Shown here in pieces: positions 14,312-24,568 of a DNA stretch of 35,262 bases; position 1 is the first letter of the stretch; each line of letters opens with the position of its first letter. Origin of the DNA: Kitasatospora sp. SUK 42. Its GTDB lineage: Bacteria > Actinomycetota > Actinomycetes > Streptomycetales > Streptomycetaceae. Made by a program: the position numbers and the translations under genes. A model generated the notes under the pieces. It saw only the letters and a program-made list of their open reading frames with translations. It had not been told where the DNA came from and did not search any database. The DNA is taken from NCBI RefSeq assembly GCF_015776785.2, contig NZ_LFMD02000002.1, positions 34,817 to 70,078 on the forward strand, in the 5' to 3' direction.

Positions 14312-15736
14312 TCAGGGGGTGGGGTGGCGGGCGTCGTAGGTGAGGAAGGCGGGGCGGCGGGCGGCGAGGAGGAGGACGCAGGCGACGCAGGCGAGGCCGC
14401 CGGTGATCACGGAGGTGGCCGGGTTGGTGAGGGTCGCGACGGCGCCGGACTCGAAGTCGCCGAGGCGGGGGCCGCCGGCCACGACGACGATGAAGATGCC
14501 CTGGAGGCGGCCGCGCATCTCGTCGGGGGCGGCGACCTGCATCATCGTGTTGCGGAAGATCATGCTGACGGTGTCGGCGCAGCCGGCCACCGCGAGCAGG
14601 GCCAGGCCGAGCCAGAGGTTGTGGAGGGCACCGAAGGCGGCGATGGCGAGGCCCCAGGCGGAGACGGCGGCGAGGACGGCGACGCCCTGGCGGTGGATGC
14701 GGCCGACCCATCCGGAGAAGAGGGCGCCGATCAGGGCGCCGACGGCGGGGGCGGAGACCAGCAGGCCGACGGTACGGGCGTCGCCGCCGTAGAAGGTGAC
14801 GGCGATCGCCGGGAAGAGGGCGCGCGGCATGCCGAAGATCATCGCGGCCAGGTCGGCGAGGAAGCTGGTGCGCAGGTTGGGCTGCTCGCGCAGGAAGCGC
14901 AGCCCGTCGAGGACGGAGGCACGGCCCTTGCGGTCGCCGAGCGGCCGCATGGCGGGCAGGCGCCACATGGCGTAGAGGGTGGCGGCGAAGGCGACGGTGT
15001 CGACCAGGTAGGCGGCCTGGGTTCCGTAGGCGCCGATGAGGACGCCGCCGATCATCGGGCCGACGGTGAGGCCGAGGTTCATGCTGACGGTGTTCAGCGC
15101 GTTCGCCGCCGGGAGCTGGTGGCTGGGGACCAGCCTGGGGATCATCGCGGAGCGGGCGGGCGAGCTGAGTGCGAAGAATCCGGCCTGGGCGGCGACGGCG
15201 GCGTAGAGGACGGCCACCTGGCCGAGGCCGGCGATAGCCTGGGCGGCGAGGACCGCCGAGACGACGGCTAGGCCGGCCGAGCCGATCAGGCCCAGCTTGC
15301 GCCGGTCGACGGTGTCGGCGATGGCGCCGCCGTAGAGGCCGAAGGCGACCAGCGGGAAGAGGGAGAACAGGCCCACCAGGCCGGTCGCGAAGGAGGAGCC
15401 GGTCAGGTCGTAGACCTGGACGGAGACGGCCACGGCCGTCATCTGCTGGCCTATGGAGGACACCGCCTGTCCGGACCAGACCCGGCGGTAGTCGGGGTGG
15501 TCGCGCAGCGGGCTGAGGTCGGCGAAGGCCCTCCGGTACCAGGGCGGGTTCGCCAGGACGGGATCGGAGGGGGAAGGGGAACCGGAGAGGGAGCCGGAGA
15601 GGGGGCCGCTTGACGGAAGGGGGTCGGACGACGGAAGGGGATCGTCGGCCGGAAGGGGGTCGGCCGGCCGAGCGGGCTCGGAGGGCGGGGCCGGATCGGC
15701 AGCTGAATTGGCAGGATGATTGGTCGACACAGCCAC
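14312..15736 (-). CDS. MFS transporter (EntS/MFS_3-like exporter)
   Basis: The 474-aa integral membrane protein is of the major facilitator superfamily. Residues 1-60 are a hydrophilic Pro/Ser/Asp-rich tail with repeated DPLPSS units. The first membrane segments follow SGQAVSSIGQQMTAVAVSVQVYDLTGSS. The loop GAIADTVDRRKLGLIG matches the MFS signature between helices 2 and 3 (GxxxDxxxRRK). The motif NALNTVSMNLGLTVGPMIGGVL and the second-half PDEMRGRLQGIF are typical of the enterobactin-exporter-like group. The substrate cannot be told from sequence. It is transcribed towards the tRNA-Pro; no regulator sits beside it. The alternating repeats in the N-terminal tail may vary in number between strains. 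Confidence 0.88.
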   Translation of the reverse strand: MAVSTNHPANSAADPAPPSEPARPADPLPADDPLPSSDPLPSSGPLSGSLSGSPSPSDPVLANPPWYRRAFADLSPLRDHPDYRRVWSGQAVSSIGQQMTAVAVSVQVYDLTGSSFATGLVGLFSLFPLVAFGLYGGAIADTVDRRKLGLIGSAGLAVVSAVLAAQAIAGLGQVAVLYAAVAAQAGFFALSSPARSAMIPRLVPSHQLPAANALNTVSMNLGLTVGPMIGGVLIGAYGTQAAYLVDTVAFAATLYAMWRLPAMRPLGDRKGRASVLDGLRFLREQPNLRTSFLADLAAMIFGMPRALFPAIAVTFYGGDARTVGLLVSAPAVGALIGALFSGWVGRIHRQGVAVLAAVSAWGLAIAAFGALHNLWLGLALLAVAGCADTVSMIFRNTMMQVAAPDEMRGRLQGIFIVVVAGGPRLGDFESGAVATLTNPATSVITGGLACVACVLLLAARRPAFLTYDARHPTP

Positions 15737-15816
15737 CTATGCTCCGCTCCGCCCTCCGAGACCCCCGCGCCGGGTCCCCGCAACACCGGGGAGCACCGCG
15801 CGGGGGTCGATCGGCT

Positions 15817-16605
15817 CTACCGGGTGAGGACCTGCTTCTCCCCCGCCTCCACCGCGAAGTCCAGCCGGTTGCCCGGCGGCGGGAACGGGCAGATGAAGTG
15901 GTCCGCGAAGGCGCAGGGCGGCAGGTAGGCCCGGTTGAGGTCGAGGACGGTACGGCCCTCGCCGTCCGGCGCCGGCAGGGTGATGAAGCGGAAGCGGTAG
16001 GTGTCGGTGCCGCTGGTCGCGTCCGCGATCACGCCGGTGAGGCGGTCGCCGGAGCGGCCGACGCTGAGCGTGCGGTGCTCACCGGCGACGGTGAACTCGA
16101 TCTTCCCGGTGATGACCAGCGGGCGGTCCTTGCCGTCCGCGTTCGGGACCACCACCGACTGCGCCTCACCGTCGAACGGGGTGTAGGTTGCGGGCACGGC
16201 CCACTCGGGCGCGTACGGGTACGCGGAGATGCCCGCGAAGGCGGCCCGGCGGGGCGCGGCCGGGTCGAAGACCCGCAGGGCCGGCTCGCCCTCGCGCTCG
16301 ATCGGGACCAGCACCAGGTCTCCGAGGGTGGCGGTGTCGGCGGCCGGGTCGGTGTCCGCGCGCAGCAGCACCTCGCCGTCCACCGGACCGTCGGCGCCCG
16401 CGACGGTGATGCCGTCGCCCGCCGCGGCCCGCACCCGGACGCCCTCGGCGTCGGCCCACCAGAGCCCGGGCAGGCCCGGGATCTCCACCGGCTCGGTGTC
16501 CAGCCAGTGGGTGCCGGTGAGTGCGAGCTGGCCGTGCGGCGCGCTCACCGACGCCGCCCGGGCGTCGCTCCAGTGCTTCCAGTCCTCAACGGCCGTCGCC
16601 GTCAT
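15817..16605 (-). CDS. DUF1684 family protein
   Basis: The ATG at 16605 follows GGGAGGG with suitable spacing and gives 262 aa beginning MTATAVEDWKHWSDARAASVSAPHGQLALTGTHWLD. The family hallmark is at the C-terminus: VLDLNRAYLPPCAFADHFICPFPPPGNRLDFAVEAGEK, with the conserved Cys residues and NRL. It also contains PEWAVPATYTPFDG and a beta-rich middle. DUF1684 proteins are widespread, soluble and biochemically undefined. The neighbours (MFS exporter, TesB) do not form an evident pathway with it. An in-frame extension to 16674 has no ribosome binding site. Confidence 0.88.
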   Translation of the reverse strand: MTATAVEDWKHWSDARAASVSAPHGQLALTGTHWLDTEPVEIPGLPGLWWADAEGVRVRAAAGDGITVAGADGPVDGEVLLRADTDPAADTATLGDLVLVPIEREGEPALRVFDPAAPRRAAFAGISAYPYAPEWAVPATYTPFDGEAQSVVVPNADGKDRPLVITGKIEFTVAGEHRTLSVGRSGDRLTGVIADATSGTDTYRFRFITLPAPDGEGRTVLDLNRAYLPPCAFADHFICPFPPPGNRLDFAVEAGEKQVLTR

Positions 16606-16829
16606 CTGTTCACCCTCCCGTTCCGGTTCGCGGGCGGCCCGCCGTTCGAGCCGTCCGTCTCGGTCATCCTCCACAACACCGCCCGCGGGGACGGATCATT
16701 CCCCGGCCCCGGGAATCCACGGAACCGCAAGGAGACTGCAATGCACCGCAAGGACACCGCAAGGAAGCGCAATCCGGCGGCAACACCCGAGCACCCCGGT
16801 GACCCGCGCGACCGCCGGGGCGCCGGTGC

Positions 16830-17696
16830 TCAGTCCTCCAGCCGCCGGAACAGACCCTCCTGCACCACCGACACGACCAGCTGCCCGCTCCGGTCGAAGA
16901 GCTGCCCGCGCGCCAGGCCGCGCGCGCCGTGGGCTATCGGGGACTCCTGCTGGTAGAGCAGCCAGTCGTCGGCCCGGAACGGCCGGTGGAACCACATCGC
17001 GTGGTCGAGCGAGGCCATGTCGAAGTGCCGGGCGCCCCACAGCGGCTCGACGGGGGCGCGGACGGCGTCCAGCAGCGTCATGTCGCTGGCGTAGGTGAGG
17101 GCGCAGACGTGGATCAGCGGATCGTCCGGCAGCTTGCTGATGGTCCGCAGCCAGACGCCGCTGCGCGCCTCCACGCCCGCCAGCTCCTCCTCGTTCCAGC
17201 GCAGCCGCTCGACGTAGCGGATGTCGAAGGGCTGGCGGCGGCTGATGAACGGGGGCAGTTCACCGAGCCGGGAGCCGACCTCCTCCAGGGCGCTGGGCAG
17301 TTCCTCGGGCGCGGGGACCACCGGCATCGGGTACTGGTGCTCGATGCTGCTCTCCTCCGGCCTGTGGAAGGCGGCGGTGAGCGAGAAGATCGACCGGCCG
17401 CCCTGGATGCCGAGCACCCGGCGGGTGGTGAAGGAGCGGCCGTCGCGGATCCGGTCGACCTGGTAGACGATCGGCACGCCCGGCACCCCGGGGCGCAGGA
17501 AGTACGCGTGCAGCGAGTGGACGGGGCGCTCGCCCTCGACCGTGCGCCCCGCCGCGACCAACGCCTGCCCCGCGACCTGGCCGCCGAAGGTGCGCTGCAG
17601 AGCCTCCTCGGGGCTGCGGCCGCGGAAGATGTTCAGTTCGATCTGCTCCAGGTCGAGCAGATCGACGAGGTCGTCGACGGGGGTACCCATGCGCAC
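16830..17696 (-). CDS. tesB: Acyl-CoA thioesterase II
   Basis: The 288-aa cytosolic double-hotdog enzyme hydrolyses acyl-CoA to free fatty acid and CoA. The first hotdog reads LEQIELNIFRGRSPEEALQRTFGGQVAGQALVAAGRTV and HSLHAYFLRPG...PIVYQVDRIRDGRSFTTRRV. The second has YASDMTLLDAV (Asp of the catalytic set), SLDHAMWFHRPFRADDWLLYQQESP and GQLFDRSGQLVVSVVQEGLFR (Gln of the set), all hallmarks of TesB. Length fits the family (about 286 aa). The GTG at 17696 follows GAGAGGAAAC; the ATG at 17690 is the alternative start. The direction is away from the AlkB gene region, with a repeat-rich 210-bp gap upstream. Confidence 0.93.
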   Translation of the reverse strand: MRMGTPVDDLVDLLDLEQIELNIFRGRSPEEALQRTFGGQVAGQALVAAGRTVEGERPVHSLHAYFLRPGVPGVPIVYQVDRIRDGRSFTTRRVLGIQGGRSIFSLTAAFHRPEESSIEHQYPMPVVPAPEELPSALEEVGSRLGELPPFISRRQPFDIRYVERLRWNEEELAGVEARSGVWLRTISKLPDDPLIHVCALTYASDMTLLDAVRAPVEPLWGARHFDMASLDHAMWFHRPFRADDWLLYQQESPIAHGARGLARGQLFDRSGQLVVSVVQEGLFRRLED

Positions 17697-17709
17697 GTTT
17701 CCTCTCGTG

Positions 17710-17900
17710 TCTCGGATCGAATTCTCCAGCTCACTCGAATTCTCCGGCGACCCGAGTCATTCCCGCTCACCGCCCCCCGGCGCCCGGTTCACTCGAACGA
17801 GTAGTCGATCCGAGGCGGCCCGGACTCCCGGATCCCTGCCACGCCCGGATCCCCCCCCCGGATCCCTGCTCCCGGATCCCGGCTCCCTACCCCCCGGCTC
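17710..17900. repeat. Short repeats in the gap between tesB and the AlkB-like gene
   Basis: TCGAATTCTCC recurs (near 17717 and 17737), and CCCGGATCCC units recur four times with irregular spacing between about 17828 and 17882. The gap is 210 bp and holds no gene. Confidence 0.5.
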
Positions 17901-17906
17901 CCGGCC

Positions 17907-18608
17907 CTACGCCCCCAGCCCCGACTCCCGCACCGTGATGTTGAGCCGCCCGACCAGCCCCAGCGCCGGATCCGCCGTCCCGGCCATCGTCCGCACCACC
18001 CCGTGGTACGCGAACCGGGCCGGCCCGCCGAAGACCAGCAGGTCACCGCTGTGCAGCTCGAAGTCGGTCCACGGCCGGTTCCTGGTCTCGGTGTTCCCGA
18101 GCCGGAAGACGCAGCCGTCGCCGAGCGAGAGCGAGACCACCGGCGCGTCCGTCCGCTCGTCACGGTCCTGGTGCAGGCCCATCCGGGCGCCGTGCGGGTA
18201 GTGGTTGACGATCGCCGTGTCGGGCGCGTACGCGGCCGCGCCCGCGACCTCCGCCGCCGTGCCCCCGTACGCCTCGGCCACCGCCCGACGGGCCAGTCGC
18301 CCCAGCTCGGGCGGGAACGGCTTGACGGGCGCGCCGTCCTCGGCGACCCGCCGGTACCCGTACGGGTACCAGTGCCAGCCGAGGCTCACCATCCGCACCG
18401 ACATCGCCCCGCCGGTGGGCATCCGCACGGTGTGCAGCCCGGCCGGCGGGCGGGCCCACTCCCGGCAGGCGGCGATCAGGCGCAGCTGTGCGGCGCGGTC
18501 CAGCCAGCCGGGCAGCAGGACTGCCCCGGGGGCGGGCTCGGAGCGTTCCCGCGCGGCGGAGTCGCCGGGCAGGTCGCCGAAGTCGCCGAACAGCTCACCC
18601 TGGATCAC
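17907..18608 (-). CDS. alkB: AlkB-like 2-oxoglutarate/Fe(II)-dependent dioxygenase (DNA alkylation repair)
   Basis: Starting at the GTG at 18608 (preceded by GGGAGG) gives 233 aa, close to the E. coli AlkB length. The frame is open to an ATG at 18716 (269 aa), which I consider less likely. The start reads VIQGELFGDFGDLPG. The iron and cofactor residues are visible: NHYPHGARMGLHQDRDE with His146 and Asp148, His202 in AYHGV, and Arg221/Arg227 in GRLNITVRE. PTGGAMSVRMVSLGWHWYP fits the substrate lid of bacterial AlkB. It would remove 1-methyladenine or 3-methylcytosine from DNA by oxidation. It stands alone with no Ada-type gene beside it. Confidence 0.9.
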   Translation of the reverse strand: MIQGELFGDFGDLPGDSAARERSEPAPGAVLLPGWLDRAAQLRLIAACREWARPPAGLHTVRMPTGGAMSVRMVSLGWHWYPYGYRRVAEDGAPVKPFPPELGRLARRAVAEAYGGTAAEVAGAAAYAPDTAIVNHYPHGARMGLHQDRDERTDAPVVSLSLGDGCVFRLGNTETRNRPWTDFELHSGDLLVFGGPARFAYHGVVRTMAGTADPALGLVGRLNITVRESGLGA

Positions 18609-18800
18609 CCCACCATCCTCCCGCGCCACCTCGACGGGGGCCCGGCGGAAATCCGACGGGGACCCCACCGTCACACGCCCCGCCACCGGCGAGAACAACG
18701 GGAACGCGGGGGTCACCGGAAACGCCGACGACCGCTCCCCCGCGCGGCGGAGGAGCGGCCAGGGCAGGCCGAGCAGCCGGTGTCAGCCGCTCACGGGGCC

Positions 18801-19880
<1,080 letters not shown>

Positions 19881-19893
19881 TTACCGGCGGTAA
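19881..19893. promoter_or_regulatory. Palindromic operator candidate TTACCGGCGGTAA
   Basis: A perfect inverted repeat (TTACCG-G-CGGTAA) lies about 35 bp upstream of the candidate promoter of the Rpf-like gene. It is a likely dimeric regulator site; the regulator is not known. Confidence 0.5.
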
Positions 19894-19960
19894 GAGCCAC
19901 ATAATCGCGCCCGGAATGTCCGCTTTAACCATCGATTCCTAGATCAAACATCCCGATCGC

Positions 19961-19974
19961 GTGACTCACCTCAC
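19961..19974. promoter_or_regulatory. Crp-like box GTGACTCACCTCAC
   Basis: The sequence fits GTGA-N6-TCAC exactly and extends by one base pair (C...G) on each side. Crp is known to act on rpf genes in actinobacteria, which makes this plausible, but the distance to the candidate promoter is over 100 bp. Confidence 0.4.
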
Positions 19975-20166
19975 GGTTCCATTCCGGCAGCCCCGTGATC
20001 GACATCGACGGATTGCGACCACAAGAGCACTCAGTGCGGTCGGATCCGGGGCAATTACCGTCAGCCACGACGCGCACCCGTGACGCCTGACACAGGGGCC
20101 CGTTGGGCATGGAGACCTCCCCGTGTCCGCCCCCGAACCCCATCCACACCCATCCGAGGAGACCCT

Positions 20167-21081
20167 GTGCCGCGCATGCTCGACGTCAGCGACGAGGTCC
20201 GGTCCGAGATCGGCGACGACGAGGCCGACCGCCTGCTCGGCGGCGACCGCGCCCCCGACAGCTACGAATGCACCTCCTGCCGCACCCTTGGCGACACCCA
20301 CGCGGAACCCACCAGCACCGTGCTGTTCGTCGGCGACGAGACGGCGGTCCTCGCCTTCGCGCACGCCCGCTGCATCCCCTCCCAGGTCGTCCCGGTCTCC
20401 GAGGAGCAACTGGTCGGCGCCGTCCGCAGCATCAGCCAGTCCCAGCCCGCGCCGTCCGTACCCGCGCAGGCCATGCCCTCGTCCGTCGTGCCCGGACAAG
20501 CCCTGCCCGGACAAGCCGTACCTGGACAGGCCCTGCCCGGGCAGGCCGGGCAGAACGCCCGCGCCCAGGGATCCCCCGTCGAGCCGACGGCCCAGCCGCC
20601 CGCCCCCGGCCAGGCCGCCATCCTCGGCATCACCTGCGGGCTGATCCTGCACGGCAAGGTCGGGCACGCCTCACTGGTGGTCGAGCCCACCGGACCGGTC
20701 GGCCGCCCCGGCAGCACCTCGGGCGAGGACGAGTTCCTCGACCTCCTCCAGGACGCCGGCTTCCAGCAGGTCGTCGACCTCGACGAGACCCCGGAGCAGC
20801 TGCCCGGCTGGTCGGTCCTGGTCGCGATGGGCAGGCTGCACGCGATCCTGCAGCCCGCCGCGGCCGGCGGCAGCACCGGCTGGTGGCAGGCGCACCAGCC
20901 GCTCCAGGTCACCGACGCATGGCGGCTGGCCGCCAGCCAGCTCGCCGAGGTGACGATGTACGCCGTCCCGGCCGGGATGGTCGGCCGCCAGCCCCGCGAG
21001 GACCTGCTGCGCCAGGCGCTGGAGCGCGCGGTGGCGCTGGGTCAGGTGGTCGCCGCCTCCCTCCCGCTCGCCGGCACCTGA
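20167..21081 (+). CDS. Hypothetical protein, 304 aa, with Cys pair and Gly-Gln-Ala-Pro repeats
   Basis: The GTG at 20167 follows GAGGAG with six bases of spacing and starts MPRMLDVSDEVRSEIGDDEADRLLGG. An N-terminal domain holds YECTSCRTLGD and a later HARC (possible zinc site). Residues about 105-150 are a low-complexity linker whose DNA is built from 12-bp units encoding PGQA/LPGQ-type repeats (near 20490-20550). The C-terminal domain (GITCGLILHGKVGHASLVVEPTGPVG...LQDAGFQQVVDLDETPEQLPGWSVLVAMGRLHAIL) looks globular. This is a conserved streptomycete type without assigned function. It is soluble, with no signal peptide. Confidence 0.85.
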   Translation: MPRMLDVSDEVRSEIGDDEADRLLGGDRAPDSYECTSCRTLGDTHAEPTSTVLFVGDETAVLAFAHARCIPSQVVPVSEEQLVGAVRSISQSQPAPSVPAQAMPSSVVPGQALPGQAVPGQALPGQAGQNARAQGSPVEPTAQPPAPGQAAILGITCGLILHGKVGHASLVVEPTGPVGRPGSTSGEDEFLDLLQDAGFQQVVDLDETPEQLPGWSVLVAMGRLHAILQPAAAGGSTGWWQAHQPLQVTDAWRLAASQLAEVTMYAVPAGMVGRQPREDLLRQALERAVALGQVVAASLPLAGT

Positions 21082-21284
21082 TCCGCCGCCACTTCCCCGC
21101 CCCCGGAGGGCGGCCGCCCCGATCACCGACGGCCGCCCTCCGCCGCGCCCGGCGCGCCCGGTCCGCCTGGCGCGCCCGATTCGCCCACCGCACCGCCCCC
21201 GCAACCCCGCCCGGCCCCGCTCCCTGACGGCCGTACGAACGCGCTCTCCCGCATCCCCGCGGCCTCTCACTCGTTGGCCCCTAC

Positions 21285-22058
21285 GTGTACAGCTACGACG
21301 TCCCCGCGCCCGCCGGACGGTCCGCCACCGCCGCCCGCTCGATCCCGGGCATGCGCCCGTCGTACGACGCGGAGCACCCGCACTCGACGACCCCGATCTA
21401 CGACGAGCTGTACTCCGAGTTCCGGCGGCTGTTCCGCGCCCTGCCGGGCGACCGCTCGGGCGAGGAGGACCTGAAGTTCACCGGCTTCGCGGTCCGCGAC
21501 GGCTACCCGCTGCTCGGCGAGCAGCGCGCGTACCCGCCCCAGCAGCAGGCCTTCCACACCTACGCGGGCCAGCCCCCCGGCCTCCCCCAGTTCATGCCGC
21601 CGCAGCCGCAGCACGCCCGCCCCGCCGGTCACACCAGCCATGCCAGCCACGCCACAGCGCACGCCCCCGCCCACGCCAGCCACGCCACAGCCCCCGCCCA
21701 CGCCCACGCCAGCCACGCCACAGCCCCCGCCCACGCCCACGCCCACGCCGCCGGCCACACCGCGGCGCACGCCGTCGGTCACCCCGAGCCCACGGCCCCC
21801 GCCAACGAGGGCCCCGGCCAGCCCGCGCCCGACCCCACCCCCGCGCAGGGCGCCCCGCCCTCCCCCCAGTTCACCAACGGCCACGGCTGGGTCGCCGCCG
21901 GCTACCTCGGCCCCGTCCCGCACGCGGCGCCCGCGCCGCCCGCACCCCCGGCCCCCGCTCCGATCCCCGGCCCGGCCACCGCCCCGTCCAGCGGCGGTGG
22001 CGGCCGCCACCGCCAGATGCTCTCCCTCCCCCCGGGCCGCAACGGCGAGCACCACTGA
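21285..22058 (+). CDS. Hypothetical proline/histidine/alanine-rich protein (257 aa)
   Basis: The GTG at 21285 has no clear ribosome binding site. The N-terminal 75 residues are the only ordered-looking part (TPIYDELYSEFRRLFRALPGDRSGEEDLKFTGFAVRDGYPLLGEQ). The rest is disordered and dominated by Pro, Ala and His. DNA repeats at about 21640-21760 encode HASHATAPAHAHASHATAPAHAHAH. The His-rich tract could bind metal, but nothing confirms that. TPIYDxL is shared with small streptomycete proteins of unknown function. Codon bias supports a real gene. It converges on der, with a terminator between. Confidence 0.7.
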   Translation: MYSYDVPAPAGRSATAARSIPGMRPSYDAEHPHSTTPIYDELYSEFRRLFRALPGDRSGEEDLKFTGFAVRDGYPLLGEQRAYPPQQQAFHTYAGQPPGLPQFMPPQPQHARPAGHTSHASHATAHAPAHASHATAPAHAHASHATAPAHAHAHAAGHTAAHAVGHPEPTAPANEGPGQPAPDPTPAQGAPPSPQFTNGHGWVAAGYLGPVPHAAPAPPAPPAPAPIPGPATAPSSGGGGRHRQMLSLPPGRNGEHH

Positions 22059-22082
22059 CCCCGAAAGGCGCCCAAAAACCAC

Positions 22083-22114
22083 AGGGGCCCCGCCACCACG
22101 GTGACGGAGCCCCT
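22083..22114 (-). terminator. Intrinsic terminator behind der
   Basis: A 32-bp hairpin pairs AGGGGC with GCCCCT, and inside it CCG with CGG and CACC with GGTG, with two mismatches and a 2-base loop. On the minus strand GTGGTTTTTGG follows, fitting termination of der. It may also serve the converging plus-strand gene. Confidence 0.7.
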
Positions 22115-22158
22115 GCACTACGCGCCGCCGCGATGCAACACCGCAGCGACGACTACTA

Positions 22159-23613
22159 CTACTTCTTCTTCCGCTTCTCCCGGACCCGCACCGAGATCGA
22201 GATCGGCGTCCCCACGAAGCCGAACTCCTCACGCAGCCGGCGCTCGATGAAGCGCCGGTAGCCCGCCTCCAGGAAGCCCGAGGCGAACAGCACGAAGCGC
22301 GGCGGCCGGATGCCCGCCTGGGTGCCGAACAAGATGCGCGGCTGCTTGCCGCCCCGGATCGGGTGCGGGTGGGCGGCCACCAGCTCGCCGAGGAAGGCGT
22401 TCAGGCGCGCGGTCGGGATGCGGGTCTCCCAGCCCTCCAGCGCGGTCTCGATCGCCGGAACGAGCTTCTCCATGTGCCGGCCGGTCTTGGCCGAGACGTT
22501 GACGCGCGGGGCCCACTGCACCTGGACGAGGTCGCGCTCGATCTCGCGCTCCAGGTAGTAGCGGCGCTCCTCGTCCAGCTGGTCCCACTTGTTGTAGGCG
22601 ATGACGACGGCGCGCCCGGCCTCGACGGCCATCGAGATGATCCGGGTGTCCTGCTCGGCGAGGGTCTCGCTGGCGTCGATCAGGACGACCGCGACCTCGG
22701 CCTTCTCCAGCGCGGCGGAGGTGCGCAGCGAGGCGTAGAAGTCGGCGCCGGCGGTCAGGTGGACCCGGCGGCGGATGCCGGCGGTGTCGACGAACTTCCA
22801 GGTCTTGCCGCCGAGTTCGATCATCTCGTCGACCGGGTCGCGGGTGGTGCCGGCCAGCTCGTTGACGACGACGCGCTCCTCGCCGGCGACCTTGTTCAGC
22901 AGGCTGGACTTGCCGACGTTCGGCCGGCCGATCAGCGCGATGCGGCGCGGGCCGCCGGGGGCGGCGTCGCCGAAGGTCTGCGGCGGGGCCTCGGGCAGCG
23001 CGGCCATGACGGCGTCGAGCAGGTCGCCGGAGCCGCGGCCGTGCAGGGCGGAGACGGGGTACGGCTCGCCCAGGCCCAGCGACCACAGGTAGGCGGCCTC
23101 GGCCTCGGTGGACGGGCCGTCGACCTTGTTGGCGCACAGGACGGTCGGCTTGCCCGCCCGGCGGATGATCTTGATCAGGGCCTCGTCGGTGTCGGTGGCG
23201 CCGACGGTGGCGTCCACGACGAACAGCACCGCGTCGGCCTGCTCGATGCCCAGCTCGGCCTGTGCGGCCACCATGGCGTCGATGCCGAGGACGTCGATCT
23301 CCCAGCCGCCGGTGTCGACCACCTTGAAGCGGCGGCCGTTCCAACTGGCCTCGTAGGTGACCCGGTCGCGGGTGACGCCCGGCTTGTCCTCGACGACGGC
23401 CTCGCGGCGGCCGATGATGCGGTTCACCAGGGTCGACTTGCCGACGTTCGGGCGGCCGACGACGGCCAGCACCGGCAGCCGGACGTGCTCGGCGCCGTCG
23501 ACGGCGTCGAAGCCGTCGAGGTCGAAGCCCTCTTCGGCGGCGAGGGCCATGAACTCGGCGTAGTCGGCGGCGTCCAGCTCACCGTGCCCGGTGGCGGAGT
23601 GCTCTGCGGTCAT
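22159..23613 (-). CDS. der: Ribosome biogenesis GTPase Der (EngA)
   Basis: The 484-aa essential GTPase acts in 50S subunit assembly. Two tandem G domains are visible. Domain 1 has [15 protein letters not shown] (residues 51-65), VDTGGW (99-104) and CANKVDG. Domain 2 has [24 protein letters not shown] and YNKWD. A C-terminal KH-like domain follows ([41 protein letters not shown]), ending in basic REKRKKK. The first 45 residues are an acidic extension ([34 protein letters not shown]) typical of actinobacterial Der. Transcribed from the cmk side, it probably shares the cmk-der operon, although the two are separated here by a 240-bp repeat-bearing gap. Confidence 0.97.
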   Translation of the reverse strand: MTAEHSATGHGELDAADYAEFMALAAEEGFDLDGFDAVDGAEHVRLPVLAVVGRPNVGKSTLVNRIIGRREAVVEDKPGVTRDRVTYEASWNGRRFKVVDTGGWEIDVLGIDAMVAAQAELGIEQADAVLFVVDATVGATDTDEALIKIIRRAGKPTVLCANKVDGPSTEAEAAYLWSLGLGEPYPVSALHGRGSGDLLDAVMAALPEAPPQTFGDAAPGGPRRIALIGRPNVGKSSLLNKVAGEERVVVNELAGTTRDPVDEMIELGGKTWKFVDTAGIRRRVHLTAGADFYASLRTSAALEKAEVAVVLIDASETLAEQDTRIISMAVEAGRAVVIAYNKWDQLDEERRYYLEREIERDLVQVQWAPRVNVSAKTGRHMEKLVPAIETALEGWETRIPTARLNAFLGELVAAHPHPIRGGKQPRILFGTQAGIRPPRFVLFASGFLEAGYRRFIERRLREEFGFVGTPISISVRVREKRKKK

Positions 23614-23730
23614 GTTCGTCTGTTCCGTTTCCCGGCCCGGCCCTTCCCAGGGGCGTGCCGTGCGTACCTGCCCCGCTCGGGGCAGCGCGATGGTTTCCTC
23701 CGCGGCACCTCGGCGGCCCGCGGTCTCATT

Positions 23731-23833
23731 CAGTGGTCGGATCTCATCAGTGGTCGGGGCTCAACGTGTGGTCGAGGCCCATCAACGGTCGAATCTCAAC
23801 AGTGGTCGAATCTCACCAGTGGTCGGGGCTCGG
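23731..23833. repeat. Six-copy 17-bp minisatellite between cmk and der
   Basis: Six head-to-tail units of the form CAGTGGTCGRATCTCAN start at 23731, 23748, 23765 (18 bp), 23783, 23800 and 23817. Units alternate between an ATCTCA type and a GGCTC type. They are non-coding and lie in the presumed cmk-der transcript. Confidence 0.85.
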
Positions 23834-23854
23834 CGACCGGACCCGACCCGCCGG

Positions 23855-24568
23855 TCAGACCGACGACAGCCCGGCCTGCTCCTCCACCAGGGCGGTGATC
23901 CGGTCGATCACCTGCTCCAGCGTGAGCCGGCTGGTGTCCACCAGCACCGCGTCGACGGCCTGGCTCAGCGGAGCCGTCTTGCGGGAGGAGTCGGCGGCGT
24001 CGCGGCGGGTGAGGTCAGCGGCCATCGCGGTGATGGTCGCCTCGTCCACGCCCTTGGCGCGCAGCTCGGTCGCCCGGCGCTCGGCGCGGGCCTCCTCGGA
24101 GGCGGTCAGGAAGACCTTGACGGTGGCGTCCGGGAACACCACGGTCCCCATGTCCCGGCCCTCGGCGACGATGCCGCGCTCGGCGACCCCGGCGCAGCCG
24201 CGCTGCAGCTCGACCAGCCGGGCCCGCACCGCCGGCACCGCGGCCACGGCGCTGACCTGCGCCGTCACCTCGGGGCCCCGGATCGGGCCGGAGACGTCCT
24301 TGCCGTCCACCGTGATGGTGGGGCCGACGGCGTCCGTGCCCGAGACGATGACCGGCTTGCCGCAGGCGACGGCCACCGCCTCCGGGTCGTCGACGTCGAC
24401 GTCGTTGGCCAGCATCCACCAGGTCATCGCCCGGTACATGGCGCCGGTGTCCAGGAAGCTCAGGCCCAGCCGGGCGGCGACCGCCCGTGAGACGGTCGAC
24501 TTGCCGGAGCCGGAGGGTCCGTCGATGGCGACGACGACCGGGGCGTGCGCTCGGTCGGCAGTGTCCAC
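23855..24568 (-). CDS. cmk: Cytidylate kinase
   Basis: The 237-aa enzyme phosphorylates CMP and dCMP using ATP. The start chosen is the GTG at 24568 (VDTADRAHAPVVVAIDGPSGSGKST), with GAGAGG nine bases upstream; an ATG at 24592 is also in frame. P-loop GPSGSGKST is at residues 17-25. SFLDTGAMYRAMTWWML, the NMP-binding insertion ending RGPEVTAQVSAVAAVPAVRARL, the GRDMGTVVFPDATVKVFLTAS block and the lid RRATELRAKG are all cytidylate-kinase signatures. It lies upstream of der, a conserved pairing. The DNA between holds a minisatellite instead of a gene. Confidence 0.96.
   Translation of the reverse strand: MDTADRAHAPVVVAIDGPSGSGKSTVSRAVAARLGLSFLDTGAMYRAMTWWMLANDVDVDDPEAVAVACGKPVIVSGTDAVGPTITVDGKDVSGPIRGPEVTAQVSAVAAVPAVRARLVELQRGCAGVAERGIVAEGRDMGTVVFPDATVKVFLTASEEARAERRATELRAKGVDEATITAMAADLTRRDAADSSRKTAPLSQAVDAVLVDTSRLTLEQVIDRITALVEEQAGLSSV

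Noticed and set aside
23731..23833. CRISPR array
   Set aside because: The units are contiguous 17-bp tandem repeats without unique spacers, and no cas genes are nearby.
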